Assembly: GCF_000002235.5 (NCBI RefSeq)
Contig: NW_022145609.1
Coordinates: forward strand, 27,293,493-27,357,492
DNA: 64,000 nucleotides
Reading direction: 5' to 3'
Origin: Strongylocentrotus purpuratus
Lineage: Eukaryota > Echinodermata > Echinoidea > Camarodonta > Strongylocentrotidae
Position 1 is the first letter of the stretch; each line of letters starts with the position of its first letter. Under the pieces are notes generated by a model. It worked only from the letters and a program-made list of their open reading frames with translations. It made no database searches and was not told the origin of the DNA. The position numbers were made by a program, and so were the translations under genes. Positions 1 to 9,484 of the stretch are shown one piece after another.

Positions 1-174
1 CAAGATCATATTTGTTGTGCCAGTGCCATTTAGTTGCAAATTTCCCTAAATATCGATCAAAAGTTGGCAGCCTTCGAGGTTAGTTTCAATACTACGAACA
101 CTTGGATTACTGGTTATGCAACTACAGTGGTTTCACAAAAAGAAGGGTGTTCTAGATTCTTACAACAGAAATGT

Positions 175-179
175 GTGTT
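175..179. repeat. Target-site duplication, left copy (GTGTT)
   Basis: GTGTT precedes the TG that opens the 5' LTR and recurs just after the CA that closes the 3' LTR. Five base pairs is the usual target duplication for Ty3/gypsy integrases, and this fixes the element's ends. Host sequence at 1-174 shows no gene or repeat I recognise. Confidence 0.93.
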
Positions 180-2026
180 TGTCACAAAGTGACTGGTAAT
201 TTAAGACTAGAAGATAGTGACTGGTTTTTAGACTAGGAGATAGGCATCTAGAACACAATAGAATCCCTAGCTACAGTACCTTTTCTCAATGGGAGAGCTA
301 TGTATGTGTGCTTGTGTGCTGTGTGCATGTGTGCTGCTGTTCAGGCATAGTTTGGGCTGGGCAGAGCAACTTAAGCATTGGTCAAGACAGGACCTGTATG
401 CTGAGTGGGTGTGTGAGGAGTTGAGATGTGCAGCATGTAGCTACTTACTTTGGTTGGCATCTACCCTTAAATTCGGGCAGCACAGGCCAGGAGAAAACTT
501 CTCAACAGCTCCACATCATGTCTCTGACACCAGTAAGTGATATTTTAGCAATATTCTCTAAATTAACCCATATTTTCTTGTATCATGTAATATCATAAAT
601 TAGGGCGTGGCACATGAATGAAGGTCATTTACATTAGGGATAATTGTCTAAGTTTGCATTTTGCCAAGAAATCATTGGAATTAATCATTTAAAATGTATC
701 TTATATTTATGCCATGTATAACGTTATTTCCTTTCGACAGAAAGAAGTCAAGTCAGTTAAAGATAGTCAATGTGTTATGAAGAAAGAATAATGTGCCTTT
801 ACAATTGTGAAAATATGCTATAGGCTAGATAGTTAGTTTTCTTTCATAGATTTGGAAAGAAGGTGATTTAATTTACCAATTTGGGTTATTTTTAGTTAGG
901 AAAATTGGTAAAAGGAATAGAAGACATTTTAGGAAGTTGTTGACCTTTAAATAAAGATATACTTTGAATATAGCTTTAACAGCCAACAAATGGTTTGCAT
1001 TTATATTGATGATGAAATCCAGGGGCTATTTTGATGTACAGTATATATCTGATGAGTGTTATTTTCATGAATTTTGGATACTTTAAAATTCTCTTACACA
1101 TGTAAAAAGCATTCATGTGTAGGCAATTATAAAGATTATTATAAACATTATGTTGTGACTTGTAGGCTGTATATATATTGTTTTAACAGCAGTCAGGCAG
1201 CTGGGTTCCACTTTGAGGTTCCAGTTTAGGTCCCATTCCGGGTCCATTCGGATTCCATTCCAGTTTCATTACGGTTCAACTCCACAAGAGATCTTCAAGG
1301 ACAGATCTTCCAAAACAGATCTTCTCTAACCTCTGAGATGAGACTTTTCGTCTACTAGACGAGCTACATCATACTTCAACGCCGAATACGTCAGAAACGA
1401 CAAGCTTCGGAACAGCGACTATACTCAAACAGCCAGGGTTCTTCAAGTTCGTGCGTTTGTCTACATGAGACACATCTGGAGCACAGGAAGACAATGTAAG
1501 AACGTTCCATAGGGTTGAGAACGGTCGCGGACATTTAATTCATATTAATTATTCTGTGATAAAACTCGTAGTATTTGAGTTTTTAGATATTTCTAAGAGG
1601 CACAGTTTACGTACTTGAGCTCAAGGTTTTGTACGGTTTTACATATGCAGTACTGCTTTACCAAAAAGGGGTATTGGGTTTTCTTACGGAAATTAGTGAA
1701 TTACTTGTAAAATCATTTAAATAACTCAGACTGAGTGAATCATTTACATGTGAACAAGTAAAGTTAATGCATATGACTGAAATATATTCATCATATTGGC
1801 ATTTCAACTTTATATCAGATATATGTAATACTCATTCTGAATACCGTGAGTGAAGAAGAATAGATGAAGAAATGTGATTAATAAATCATACTTTCAAGAT
1901 TTAAATATCTACATAATGCATTGAATTTGTGTAATTATTGTTGTGTGAATTCCTAACCAACATATCTATAGTAAACAGAACAGCTTCTATCAGCCAGATA
2001 TTGCCAAACAGGGCATTAATCTGACA
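180..2026 (+). repeat. 5' long terminal repeat
   Basis: The repeat is 1847 bp, opens TGTCACAAAG and closes CTGACA. Line-by-line comparison with the 3' copy at a constant offset of 6613 found no mismatch or indel. A TATATATAT motif at 1170 and an AATAAA at 1880 suggest a U3 of about 1 kb followed by a long R, though transcript ends cannot be read from sequence. Downstream of the TATA are GGTTCCA/GGTCCATTC-type short repeats (about 1203-1275) and three AGATCTTC copies exactly 14 bp apart (1289, 1303, 1317). An 83-codon Cys-rich frame at 289-540 arises partly from GT-rich sequence, so its reality is doubtful. It ends within a splice-donor-like CA/GTAAGT, and a pyrimidine-rich acceptor-like site ends at 740. 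Confidence 0.96.
1170..1178 (+). promoter_or_regulatory. Candidate LTR core promoter (TATATATAT)
   Basis: This is the clearest TATA-like motif in the LTR on the sense strand. Initiation about 30 nt downstream would give a transcript starting near 1200. It precedes the AATAAA at 1880, the order needed for the 3' LTR to end the same transcript. The duplicate lies at 7783-7791. The LTR is AT-rich, so this is a candidate only. Confidence 0.4.
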
Positions 2027-2029
2027 AAT

Positions 2030-2049
2030 TGGCGACCACGAAGGGACTC
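2030..2049 (+). other. Primer-binding site, probably for tRNA-Arg
   Basis: TGGCGACCACGAAGGGACTC lies 3 nt (AAT) after the 5' LTR. Its reverse complement ends in TCGTGGTCG-CCA, matching the acceptor arm, discriminator base and CCA tail of a metazoan tRNA-Arg (UCG/CCG type) as I recall it. TGG immediately after the LTR is the expected form of such a site. The site is clear; the tRNA identity rests on memory of tRNA sequence. Confidence 0.75.
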
Positions 2050-2272
2050 TCTCTTTTTAATAGAATCAGTTAAAATTGTATAGAAGTTGGTATGGAATGT
2101 AGGAATTGCAAACTGAATTAACTTGTTTGTATTTTCATTTTTATTCCCTTTATATAGGAACATTGCATTGCTAGGGTTACTGGAGCTGAGAGGAGTTTTC
2201 ACCTAAAGCCTGTGCCCGTGATACTTTTTACGCCTGTTTAATAGGTTGGTAAGTGCGCTGCAAATTGTTAGT

Positions 2273-5200
2273 ATGGATAGAGAGAAATTCATAGAACAGG
2301 GGAAAGTTTTTGGCTTGAGTGGGAATGATCTGAAGGTGTATGTGGATGATTGTGTGAACGAAGCAAGAGATGAAAGGACTGAAGCTAGAGCTTCTGCAGT
2401 TGAAGCAAACAGGTTTGAAACAGAATCTAAGAAACTAGAATCAGAAGCTAGGAGGCAAGAGTCAGAGTTACTGGCACAACAGATTAGATTAGAGGAGCTT
2501 AGGAAAGATAGAGGAAGTACTCCGCATTCAAATCCTAAAGTCAAGATTCCACCTATCCCACCTTTTCAGGATGGGAAGGATGATATTGATAGCTATTTAT
2601 GTCGTTTTGAAAGACATGCCTCTAGTGTAGCATGGAACACTGATGATTGGGCTTTAGCATTGTCTGCTTTGTTAACAGGGAAAGCACTTCAGATTATTTC
2701 ACGACTTACAGTCTCTGAGGCTAAGAATTATAGTGCAGTAAAGTCCGCCTTATTGAAGGGTTATGATTTAACCGAGGGAGGTTATAGATTGAAGTTTCGG
2801 CATGCAAAAATCCAATCGGGAGAAACTTATGTTCAGTTCGCATCTAGGATTGAAAAATACTTTGATAGATGGCTTGAACTTAGTCCTTATGATAATAGTA
2901 TAGATGGAGTCAAGAGTCTCATACTGCAGGAACAAGTGTTAGATACAAGCAATAAAGATTTGTTAATGTTCATTAAGGAACGTCAACCTTCAAGTTTGCA
3001 GAATCTTTTAACCCTTGCAGATCAGTATAGAGATGCTCACAACGACCCACGGTTACGCAGGATGAGAGATAAACCGTTTACTGGAACCCAGACATCTGAC
3101 GGGAGCACTTCAAAGAGTCGTGGACAGGAGAGACAGTCTTTCGGCGGCAAGACAACATCGGAGTCAAGCCCAAGGAAAGAGAAGACCTGCTACAATTGCA
3201 AGAAAGTTGGACATCTTTCTTGGGACTGCCCCCAGAAGAAGAGACTAGAGAAAGGAGCAAGCATGACTGTTAGCGAACCCGTCAGCGAACCAGCTGAGAC
3301 AGGAACAGTTAACGTCGAGACCGGAGGTATGTGTCTTATGGTTAGCAAATCAGCAATCTTAGAGGGGAGCCTCACCGAAGATGGAATGGGTGTTAAGCTG
3401 GTAGGAGGAGGCATCTTGCCACTACTGTCTGCAGCAGCATGTGGAATACAGCAAGACGATATGATAGTATGTGAGGGCCTCGTGAATGGTGAATCGGTGG
3501 AGATGCTACGAGACACAGGTTGTACCACGGTGATAGTGCGACGAGATTTGGTGAGAGAAGATCAATTGTGTAAAGAAGAGAAACTGTGTCTTCTTATTGA
3601 TAGAACTCTGAGATCTTTTCAAGTTGCACGTTTACAGATTGATACACCATACTACACAGGTGAAGTGACAGCCCTGTGTGTTAAGAACCCATTATACGAC
3701 TTAGTACTTGGACAAGCGCCTGGTGTTAGGAAAGCGGATGACCCTGATCCTGACTGGACACCACAACGTCATCAGGCGAATGCAGTGGAAACAAGGGGAC
3801 AGAAGAGGCAAGCGACACGCACCAAGCCACCCCTTTGTGTACCCAAGCCATTCGATGATATTGTGACTGCCAAAGACTTGATCGAAGCCCAGGCTGAAGA
3901 TGAATCGTTGTCCAAGTCGAGGAAGTATGCAGATAACGGAGAAAAGAAGATAAGTCGGCAAGGAAACTCTTCTCGTTTTCTTTACAACAAGGGAGTGCTG
4001 TACAGAGAATACGTAGACTTGAAACCTGGAGCGGACAATATCTTGCAAATAGTGGTGCCTGCTAAGTTGAGAGGACAGGTAATGAGACTCGCTCATGAGT
4101 CTATCCTAGGTGGACACCTTGGTTTGAAGAAGACAAGTGACAAGATACTTATGCATTTCTTCTGGCCAGGAATGCATGCGGATGTTAATCGTCACTGCAG
4201 GTCATGTGAACCATGTCAGCGGACTATGCCCAAGGGTAAGGTCAGTAAGGTTCCGCTTGGTTCAACCCCTCTGATTGACGAGCCTTTTCGTAGAGTTGCA
4301 ATGGACTTAGTTGGACCCATTGAACCTGCTACCAGTAAAGGGAACAGATTTATCTTGACTGTCATGGATTATGCTACCAGATATCCAGAGGCAGTGGCAC
4401 TTCGAAGGATAGATACCCAGACAGTAGCAGAAGCCTTAGTGGACATCTACTCACGAGTTGGTGTTCCACGTGAAGTTCTGACGGACAATGGCGGACAGTT
4501 CACTTCGGGCTTAATGAAGGAAGTTAGTAGACTCCTTTCGATCCGCCAGATGACCACGACCCCATATCACCCAGCGTGTAATGGATTAGTGGAGAGATTC
4601 AACGGGACTTTGAAATCGATGCTAAAGAAAATGTGTGAGGAACGACCCAAAGACTGGGACCGTTACATTAACCCTCTTCTTTTCGCTTACAGGGAATCGA
4701 TTCAAGAGAGTACCGGATTCTCGCCTTTCGAACTGTTGTACGGTCGTGCAGTTCGTGGTCCACTTGCAATTCTTCACGAGCTTTGGACAGGAGATGCAGT
4801 TGAAGCCGAGACGAAGACTACGTATCAGTATGTCTTGGACCTCAAAGATCGGCTAGAAGCAACCTGCAAAGTAGCTCAGGAGAATTTGGGCAAGGCCGCG
4901 GAGCGATACCGAAAGCAGTACAACAAGAAGGCGAAGATGAGGAGATTTGAGATCGGCGATGAAGTTCTCCTTCTTCTACCAACTGACAACAATAAGTTGT
5001 TAATGCAATGGCGGGGACCATTCAAGGTAACAGAGAAGATAGGAAAGATGGACTACAAGCTGGACATGGGTGGAAAATTCAAAACTTTCCATGCCAATCT
5101 CCTTAAGAAATTCTTCAGAAGGGAAGAGCATGTTGGCATCTTGGATGTGGTGTGTACATCAGTCGTCGATGATACCATGGATGAGGAGGAAGAAGATGAT

Positions 5201-6670
5201 TTGGAAGAGACAACAGCTGTGCGCAGGGATCTAATCCAGCTTCCATCCCTCACCCAGTCGGAGAGCATCGAAGATGTACAAATTAGTCCACACTTGACCC
5301 AAGATCAGCACGACAAAGTTGGCACCCTTCTTCAAGAGTTTGAAGAGACAATGACTGATGTACCAGGATGGACTAACCTCGGGAAACATGACATAAGGCT
5401 GACTGATAAGGAGCCCATCAAGTGCAAACCTTATCCTTTACCACATGCGCTACGAGAGCAAGTCACGAAGGAAGTTCGGAAGATGATTGATCTCGACATA
5501 GTGGAGCCTTCATCCTCACCATATGCATCTCCGGTGGTCATGGTTAAGAAGAAGGATGGTGCAATACGGTTTTGTTGCGACTACCGCAGACTCAACCAAG
5601 TTACAGTGACGGATGCTGAACCAATCCCCGACCCAGAGGAAATCTACAGTAAATTGGCCAATGACCAATTTTTCACCAAGATAGACTTGACAAAAGGTTA
5701 CTGGCAAGTGCCACTAACGGAAGAAGCAAAGCCACTCACAGCTTTTGTGACGCCAGATGGTTTGTTTCAGTTTAAGGCTATGCCTTTTGGTTTGGTAAAT
5801 GCTCCGGCGAGCTTTAGCCGAATCATGCGTGGCTTGTTGCGTGGATTAGACAATGTTGATAATTTTATTGATGATATTCTTATCCACACAGCTACCTTCG
5901 ATGAACACTTGAAAACTCTCAGGAGGGTGTTGGAGAGACTAAAGACGGCCAATCTGAAAGTAAGGCCAACGAAGTGTGTCATCGGTTGCGAGAATGTAGA
6001 ATTTCTCGGACATCGAGTAGGACATGGTGAACTACGACCGGTCCCAGACAAAGTGGAGGCGATCCAGAGTGCGCCTCAACCAAGAACCAAGAAACAGCTA
6101 CGCTCGTTTCTTGGCCTCATAGGATATTACCGGCGGTTTATCCCTAACTTCTCTGCACTAGCAGCTCCTTTGACAGACAGAACCAAAAACGGTGAACCTA
6201 CACAGGTAAAGTGGGGTACGTCTGAGGAGAATGCATTTAACGCACTCAAGCAGAAGCTGGCACAGGAACCAATTCTCCACCTTCCAGATCTGAGTCAATC
6301 TTTCATCCTAAGGACAGACGCATCAGACGTGGGACTTGGAGCAATACTCCTTCAGGATGTCGATGGGCAGAGGTTCCCAGTTGCATACGCAAGTAGAAAG
6401 CTGCTTCCGAGGGAACGGCGTTATGCAGTGATGGAGCGCGAGTGTCTTGCAGTTGTTTGGGGTATACAGAAATACGAACCATACTTGTATGGAAAGCACT
6501 TTCATCTTGAGACTGACCACCAGCCGCTTAAATGCGTTGCCAAATCAAAATGTGCAAATGGGAGAATCTTGAGATGGGCATTGGCCCTACAGCCGTACAG
6601 ATTCACCATCACTGCCATTAAGAGTAGCGAGAATATTGGAGCAGATTATCTAAGCAGAATCCCAGAGTGA
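2273..6670 (+). CDS. Gag-Pol polyprotein (gag-PR-INT-RT-RH order)
   Basis: One uninterrupted frame of 1465 codons encodes the element's structural protein and enzymes. I start it at the ATG at 2273 (A at -3, G at +4); the frame is open slightly upstream only through a TTG. Numbering from that Met: a charged, probably coiled N-terminal region (about 35-85); a capsid region with a SCAN-like segment (about 173-254); a CCHC knuckle (306-319); a DTG aspartic protease site (414-416). Integrase follows, with His608/His615/Cys645/Cys648, a catalytic D678, D738, E774 set (35 residues between the last two) and a C-terminal GPF motif (915-917). After an acidic linker come RT (Asp1138; FIDD box at 1198-1201) and RNase H (Asp1349 in TDAS, later ETDHQPL and GADYLSR). 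All key residues are present and nothing is broken. A single frame implies no frameshift between gag and pol, so Gag excess must arise some other way. No env or chromodomain was seen. Confidence 0.96.
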   Translation: MDREKFIEQGKVFGLSGNDLKVYVDDCVNEARDERTEARASAVEANRFETESKKLESEARRQESELLAQQIRLEELRKDRGSTPHSNPKVKIPPIPPFQDGKDDIDSYLCRFERHASSVAWNTDDWALALSALLTGKALQIISRLTVSEAKNYSAVKSALLKGYDLTEGGYRLKFRHAKIQSGETYVQFASRIEKYFDRWLELSPYDNSIDGVKSLILQEQVLDTSNKDLLMFIKERQPSSLQNLLTLADQYRDAHNDPRLRRMRDKPFTGTQTSDGSTSKSRGQERQSFGGKTTSESSPRKEKTCYNCKKVGHLSWDCPQKKRLEKGASMTVSEPVSEPAETGTVNVETGGMCLMVSKSAILEGSLTEDGMGVKLVGGGILPLLSAAACGIQQDDMIVCEGLVNGESVEMLRDTGCTTVIVRRDLVREDQLCKEEKLCLLIDRTLRSFQVARLQIDTPYYTGEVTALCVKNPLYDLVLGQAPGVRKADDPDPDWTPQRHQANAVETRGQKRQATRTKPPLCVPKPFDDIVTAKDLIEAQAEDESLSKSRKYADNGEKKISRQGNSSRFLYNKGVLYREYVDLKPGADNILQIVVPAKLRGQVMRLAHESILGGHLGLKKTSDKILMHFFWPGMHADVNRHCRSCEPCQRTMPKGKVSKVPLGSTPLIDEPFRRVAMDLVGPIEPATSKGNRFILTVMDYATRYPEAVALRRIDTQTVAEALVDIYSRVGVPREVLTDNGGQFTSGLMKEVSRLLSIRQMTTTPYHPACNGLVERFNGTLKSMLKKMCEERPKDWDRYINPLLFAYRESIQESTGFSPFELLYGRAVRGPLAILHELWTGDAVEAETKTTYQYVLDLKDRLEATCKVAQENLGKAAERYRKQYNKKAKMRRFEIGDEVLLLLPTDNNKLLMQWRGPFKVTEKIGKMDYKLDMGGKFKTFHANLLKKFFRREEHVGILDVVCTSVVDDTMDEEEEDDLEETTAVRRDLIQLPSLTQSESIEDVQISPHLTQDQHDKVGTLLQEFEETMTDVPGWTNLGKHDIRLTDKEPIKCKPYPLPHALREQVTKEVRKMIDLDIVEPSSSPYASPVVMVKKKDGAIRFCCDYRRLNQVTVTDAEPIPDPEEIYSKLANDQFFTKIDLTKGYWQVPLTEEAKPLTAFVTPDGLFQFKAMPFGLVNAPASFSRIMRGLLRGLDNVDNFIDDILIHTATFDEHLKTLRRVLERLKTANLKVRPTKCVIGCENVEFLGHRVGHGELRPVPDKVEAIQSAPQPRTKKQLRSFLGLIGYYRRFIPNFSALAAPLTDRTKNGEPTQVKWGTSEENAFNALKQKLAQEPILHLPDLSQSFILRTDASDVGLGAILLQDVDGQRFPVAYASRKLLPRERRYAVMERECLAVVWGIQKYEPYLYGKHFHLETDHQPLKCVAKSKCANGRILRWALALQPYRFTITAIKSSENIGADYLSRIPE

Positions 6671-6778
6671 TTTGTTAGTTTTTTTTTCATTTTGTATTTA
6701 GTTTAGATATATATTAGATAGTGTGCGGGAAATTTACTTTTAGACATTTATTGGAATTAAAATGTAATTAATGTCTTT
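6671..6778 (+). other. Short 3' untranslated spacer of the retrotransposon
   Basis: This is AT-rich sequence between the gag-pol stop codon (TGA at 6668) and the polypurine tract. At about 108 bp it leaves no room for an envelope gene. Confidence 0.85.
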
Positions 6779-6792
6779 AAGGAGGGGGAGAA
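6779..6792 (+). other. Polypurine tract
   Basis: AAGGAGGGGGAGAA abuts the TG of the 3' LTR. It is the expected primer for plus-strand DNA synthesis, and an all-purine run in exactly this position supports the LTR boundary. Confidence 0.92.
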
Positions 6793-8639
6793 TGTCACAA
6801 AGTGACTGGTAATTTAAGACTAGAAGATAGTGACTGGTTTTTAGACTAGGAGATAGGCATCTAGAACACAATAGAATCCCTAGCTACAGTACCTTTTCTC
6901 AATGGGAGAGCTATGTATGTGTGCTTGTGTGCTGTGTGCATGTGTGCTGCTGTTCAGGCATAGTTTGGGCTGGGCAGAGCAACTTAAGCATTGGTCAAGA
7001 CAGGACCTGTATGCTGAGTGGGTGTGTGAGGAGTTGAGATGTGCAGCATGTAGCTACTTACTTTGGTTGGCATCTACCCTTAAATTCGGGCAGCACAGGC
7101 CAGGAGAAAACTTCTCAACAGCTCCACATCATGTCTCTGACACCAGTAAGTGATATTTTAGCAATATTCTCTAAATTAACCCATATTTTCTTGTATCATG
7201 TAATATCATAAATTAGGGCGTGGCACATGAATGAAGGTCATTTACATTAGGGATAATTGTCTAAGTTTGCATTTTGCCAAGAAATCATTGGAATTAATCA
7301 TTTAAAATGTATCTTATATTTATGCCATGTATAACGTTATTTCCTTTCGACAGAAAGAAGTCAAGTCAGTTAAAGATAGTCAATGTGTTATGAAGAAAGA
7401 ATAATGTGCCTTTACAATTGTGAAAATATGCTATAGGCTAGATAGTTAGTTTTCTTTCATAGATTTGGAAAGAAGGTGATTTAATTTACCAATTTGGGTT
7501 ATTTTTAGTTAGGAAAATTGGTAAAAGGAATAGAAGACATTTTAGGAAGTTGTTGACCTTTAAATAAAGATATACTTTGAATATAGCTTTAACAGCCAAC
7601 AAATGGTTTGCATTTATATTGATGATGAAATCCAGGGGCTATTTTGATGTACAGTATATATCTGATGAGTGTTATTTTCATGAATTTTGGATACTTTAAA
7701 ATTCTCTTACACATGTAAAAAGCATTCATGTGTAGGCAATTATAAAGATTATTATAAACATTATGTTGTGACTTGTAGGCTGTATATATATTGTTTTAAC
7801 AGCAGTCAGGCAGCTGGGTTCCACTTTGAGGTTCCAGTTTAGGTCCCATTCCGGGTCCATTCGGATTCCATTCCAGTTTCATTACGGTTCAACTCCACAA
7901 GAGATCTTCAAGGACAGATCTTCCAAAACAGATCTTCTCTAACCTCTGAGATGAGACTTTTCGTCTACTAGACGAGCTACATCATACTTCAACGCCGAAT
8001 ACGTCAGAAACGACAAGCTTCGGAACAGCGACTATACTCAAACAGCCAGGGTTCTTCAAGTTCGTGCGTTTGTCTACATGAGACACATCTGGAGCACAGG
8101 AAGACAATGTAAGAACGTTCCATAGGGTTGAGAACGGTCGCGGACATTTAATTCATATTAATTATTCTGTGATAAAACTCGTAGTATTTGAGTTTTTAGA
8201 TATTTCTAAGAGGCACAGTTTACGTACTTGAGCTCAAGGTTTTGTACGGTTTTACATATGCAGTACTGCTTTACCAAAAAGGGGTATTGGGTTTTCTTAC
8301 GGAAATTAGTGAATTACTTGTAAAATCATTTAAATAACTCAGACTGAGTGAATCATTTACATGTGAACAAGTAAAGTTAATGCATATGACTGAAATATAT
8401 TCATCATATTGGCATTTCAACTTTATATCAGATATATGTAATACTCATTCTGAATACCGTGAGTGAAGAAGAATAGATGAAGAAATGTGATTAATAAATC
8501 ATACTTTCAAGATTTAAATATCTACATAATGCATTGAATTTGTGTAATTATTGTTGTGTGAATTCCTAACCAACATATCTATAGTAAACAGAACAGCTTC
8601 TATCAGCCAGATATTGCCAAACAGGGCATTAATCTGACA
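6793..8639 (+). repeat. 3' long terminal repeat
   Basis: This is the 1847-bp partner of the 5' LTR, with the same ends and internal order. No difference from the 5' copy was found by eye, including in the 83-codon frame (6902-7153). LTRs are identical at insertion and then diverge, so integration was recent. Confidence 0.96.
8493..8498 (+). terminator. Candidate poly(A) signal in 3' LTR (AATAAA)
   Basis: AATAAA lies about 700 bp downstream of the LTR's TATA motif and about 140 bp before the element's end. That is a reasonable place for cleavage at the end of R. A second AATAAA (7563) lies upstream of the TATA and would fall in U3. Assignment is by position only. Confidence 0.4.
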
Positions 8640-8644
8640 GTGTT
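8640..8644. repeat. Target-site duplication, right copy (GTGTT)
   Basis: This is the right-hand partner of the GTGTT at 175-179. Removing the element and one copy would restore contiguous host DNA. Confidence 0.93.
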
Positions 8645-9339
8645 TAGAGCCAAACGGTGACAATTGTGAAATGATTATTCATTAGAATATCCAAATATTG
8701 TCCAACTTAACAAGAAAACTGTACAAGTTTGAGAACAAAAAATTGCCAATGGAATATCCAGTCATAATTTAAAATTAATTTAATTTCAAATGGCAAGGTG
8801 TGATTGTCACCACACCATAATCATGATATCAAATATAAGCCTAAACCCCATCTTCAATAATTTGAATTAAATCTATCATTGATTTTCAATCTTCTCAGAA
8901 ACGTTGCCTGACTGAACTGAACTCTAAATCTTTCAATTGATGAGACGGATTTTGAATGAAGGATATATCACACGCCATTGAGAGGTGTACCAATCACCCT
9001 GTATGCTTTCTTTGGTTCACGTACCCGGTGTGACTCCCAATTAAAAACATGTTTTTCCGCCTTGGATCCATTCGCTTTGCTCTGTTGATGGACCGTGCAA
9101 CTATCTGCTCAATTACATCCCATTTTCCTTCTTTTTCTTTTGAATATCATGTTCCTCAATTCTAATAAGTACTGCGAAAAACAGACTAGATACCAATTGT
9201 GTTTTCCATGCAGATTCACCTATGAATATCTTGTGAGCTAACAAAGGGGGCGTCGTGGCACCGGTGTTGTGTCTGCCATGGTAAACAAGCATTGTAGTAA
9301 ACAAGTTTGATCATAATAACTACCGGTATATCGAAAATG

Positions 9340-9390
<51 letters not shown>

Positions 9391-9445
9391 GGAGATAGAG
9401 AGAGAAATAGAGAGAGATAGAGAGAGAAATAGAGAGAGAGAGAGC

Positions 9446-9484
<39 letters not shown>

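Larger units (their letters stand above)
180..8639 (+). mobile_element. Intact Gmr1-like Ty3/gypsy LTR retrotransposon
   Basis: This is a complete 8460-bp LTR retrotransposon. Seen directly: two 1847-bp LTRs starting TG and ending CA, a 5-bp flanking duplication GTGTT, a primer-binding site 3 nt after the 5' LTR, one long gag-pol frame, and a polypurine tract against the 3' LTR. Integrase lies before reverse transcriptase, the reverse of ordinary Ty3/gypsy elements and like Ty1/copia. Among Ty3/gypsy elements that order defines the Gmr1-like group (first named from cod, also reported from sea urchin and ascidian). No env frame follows pol. LTRs make up about 44% of the element, which is unusually high. 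With an open frame and apparently identical LTRs, this is a very young and possibly mobile copy. It lies in a presumed intron of the - strand receptor gene. Confidence 0.96.

Noticed and set aside
2246..2272. Extending gag-pol to an upstream TTG
   Set aside because: TTG is not a normal eukaryotic start, and the ATG at 2273 has a strong Kozak context, so the protein is taken as 1465 codons.
6671..6792. A possible env gene for the retrotransposon
   Set aside because: Only about 120 bp separate the pol stop from the 3' LTR, and no third long frame exists.
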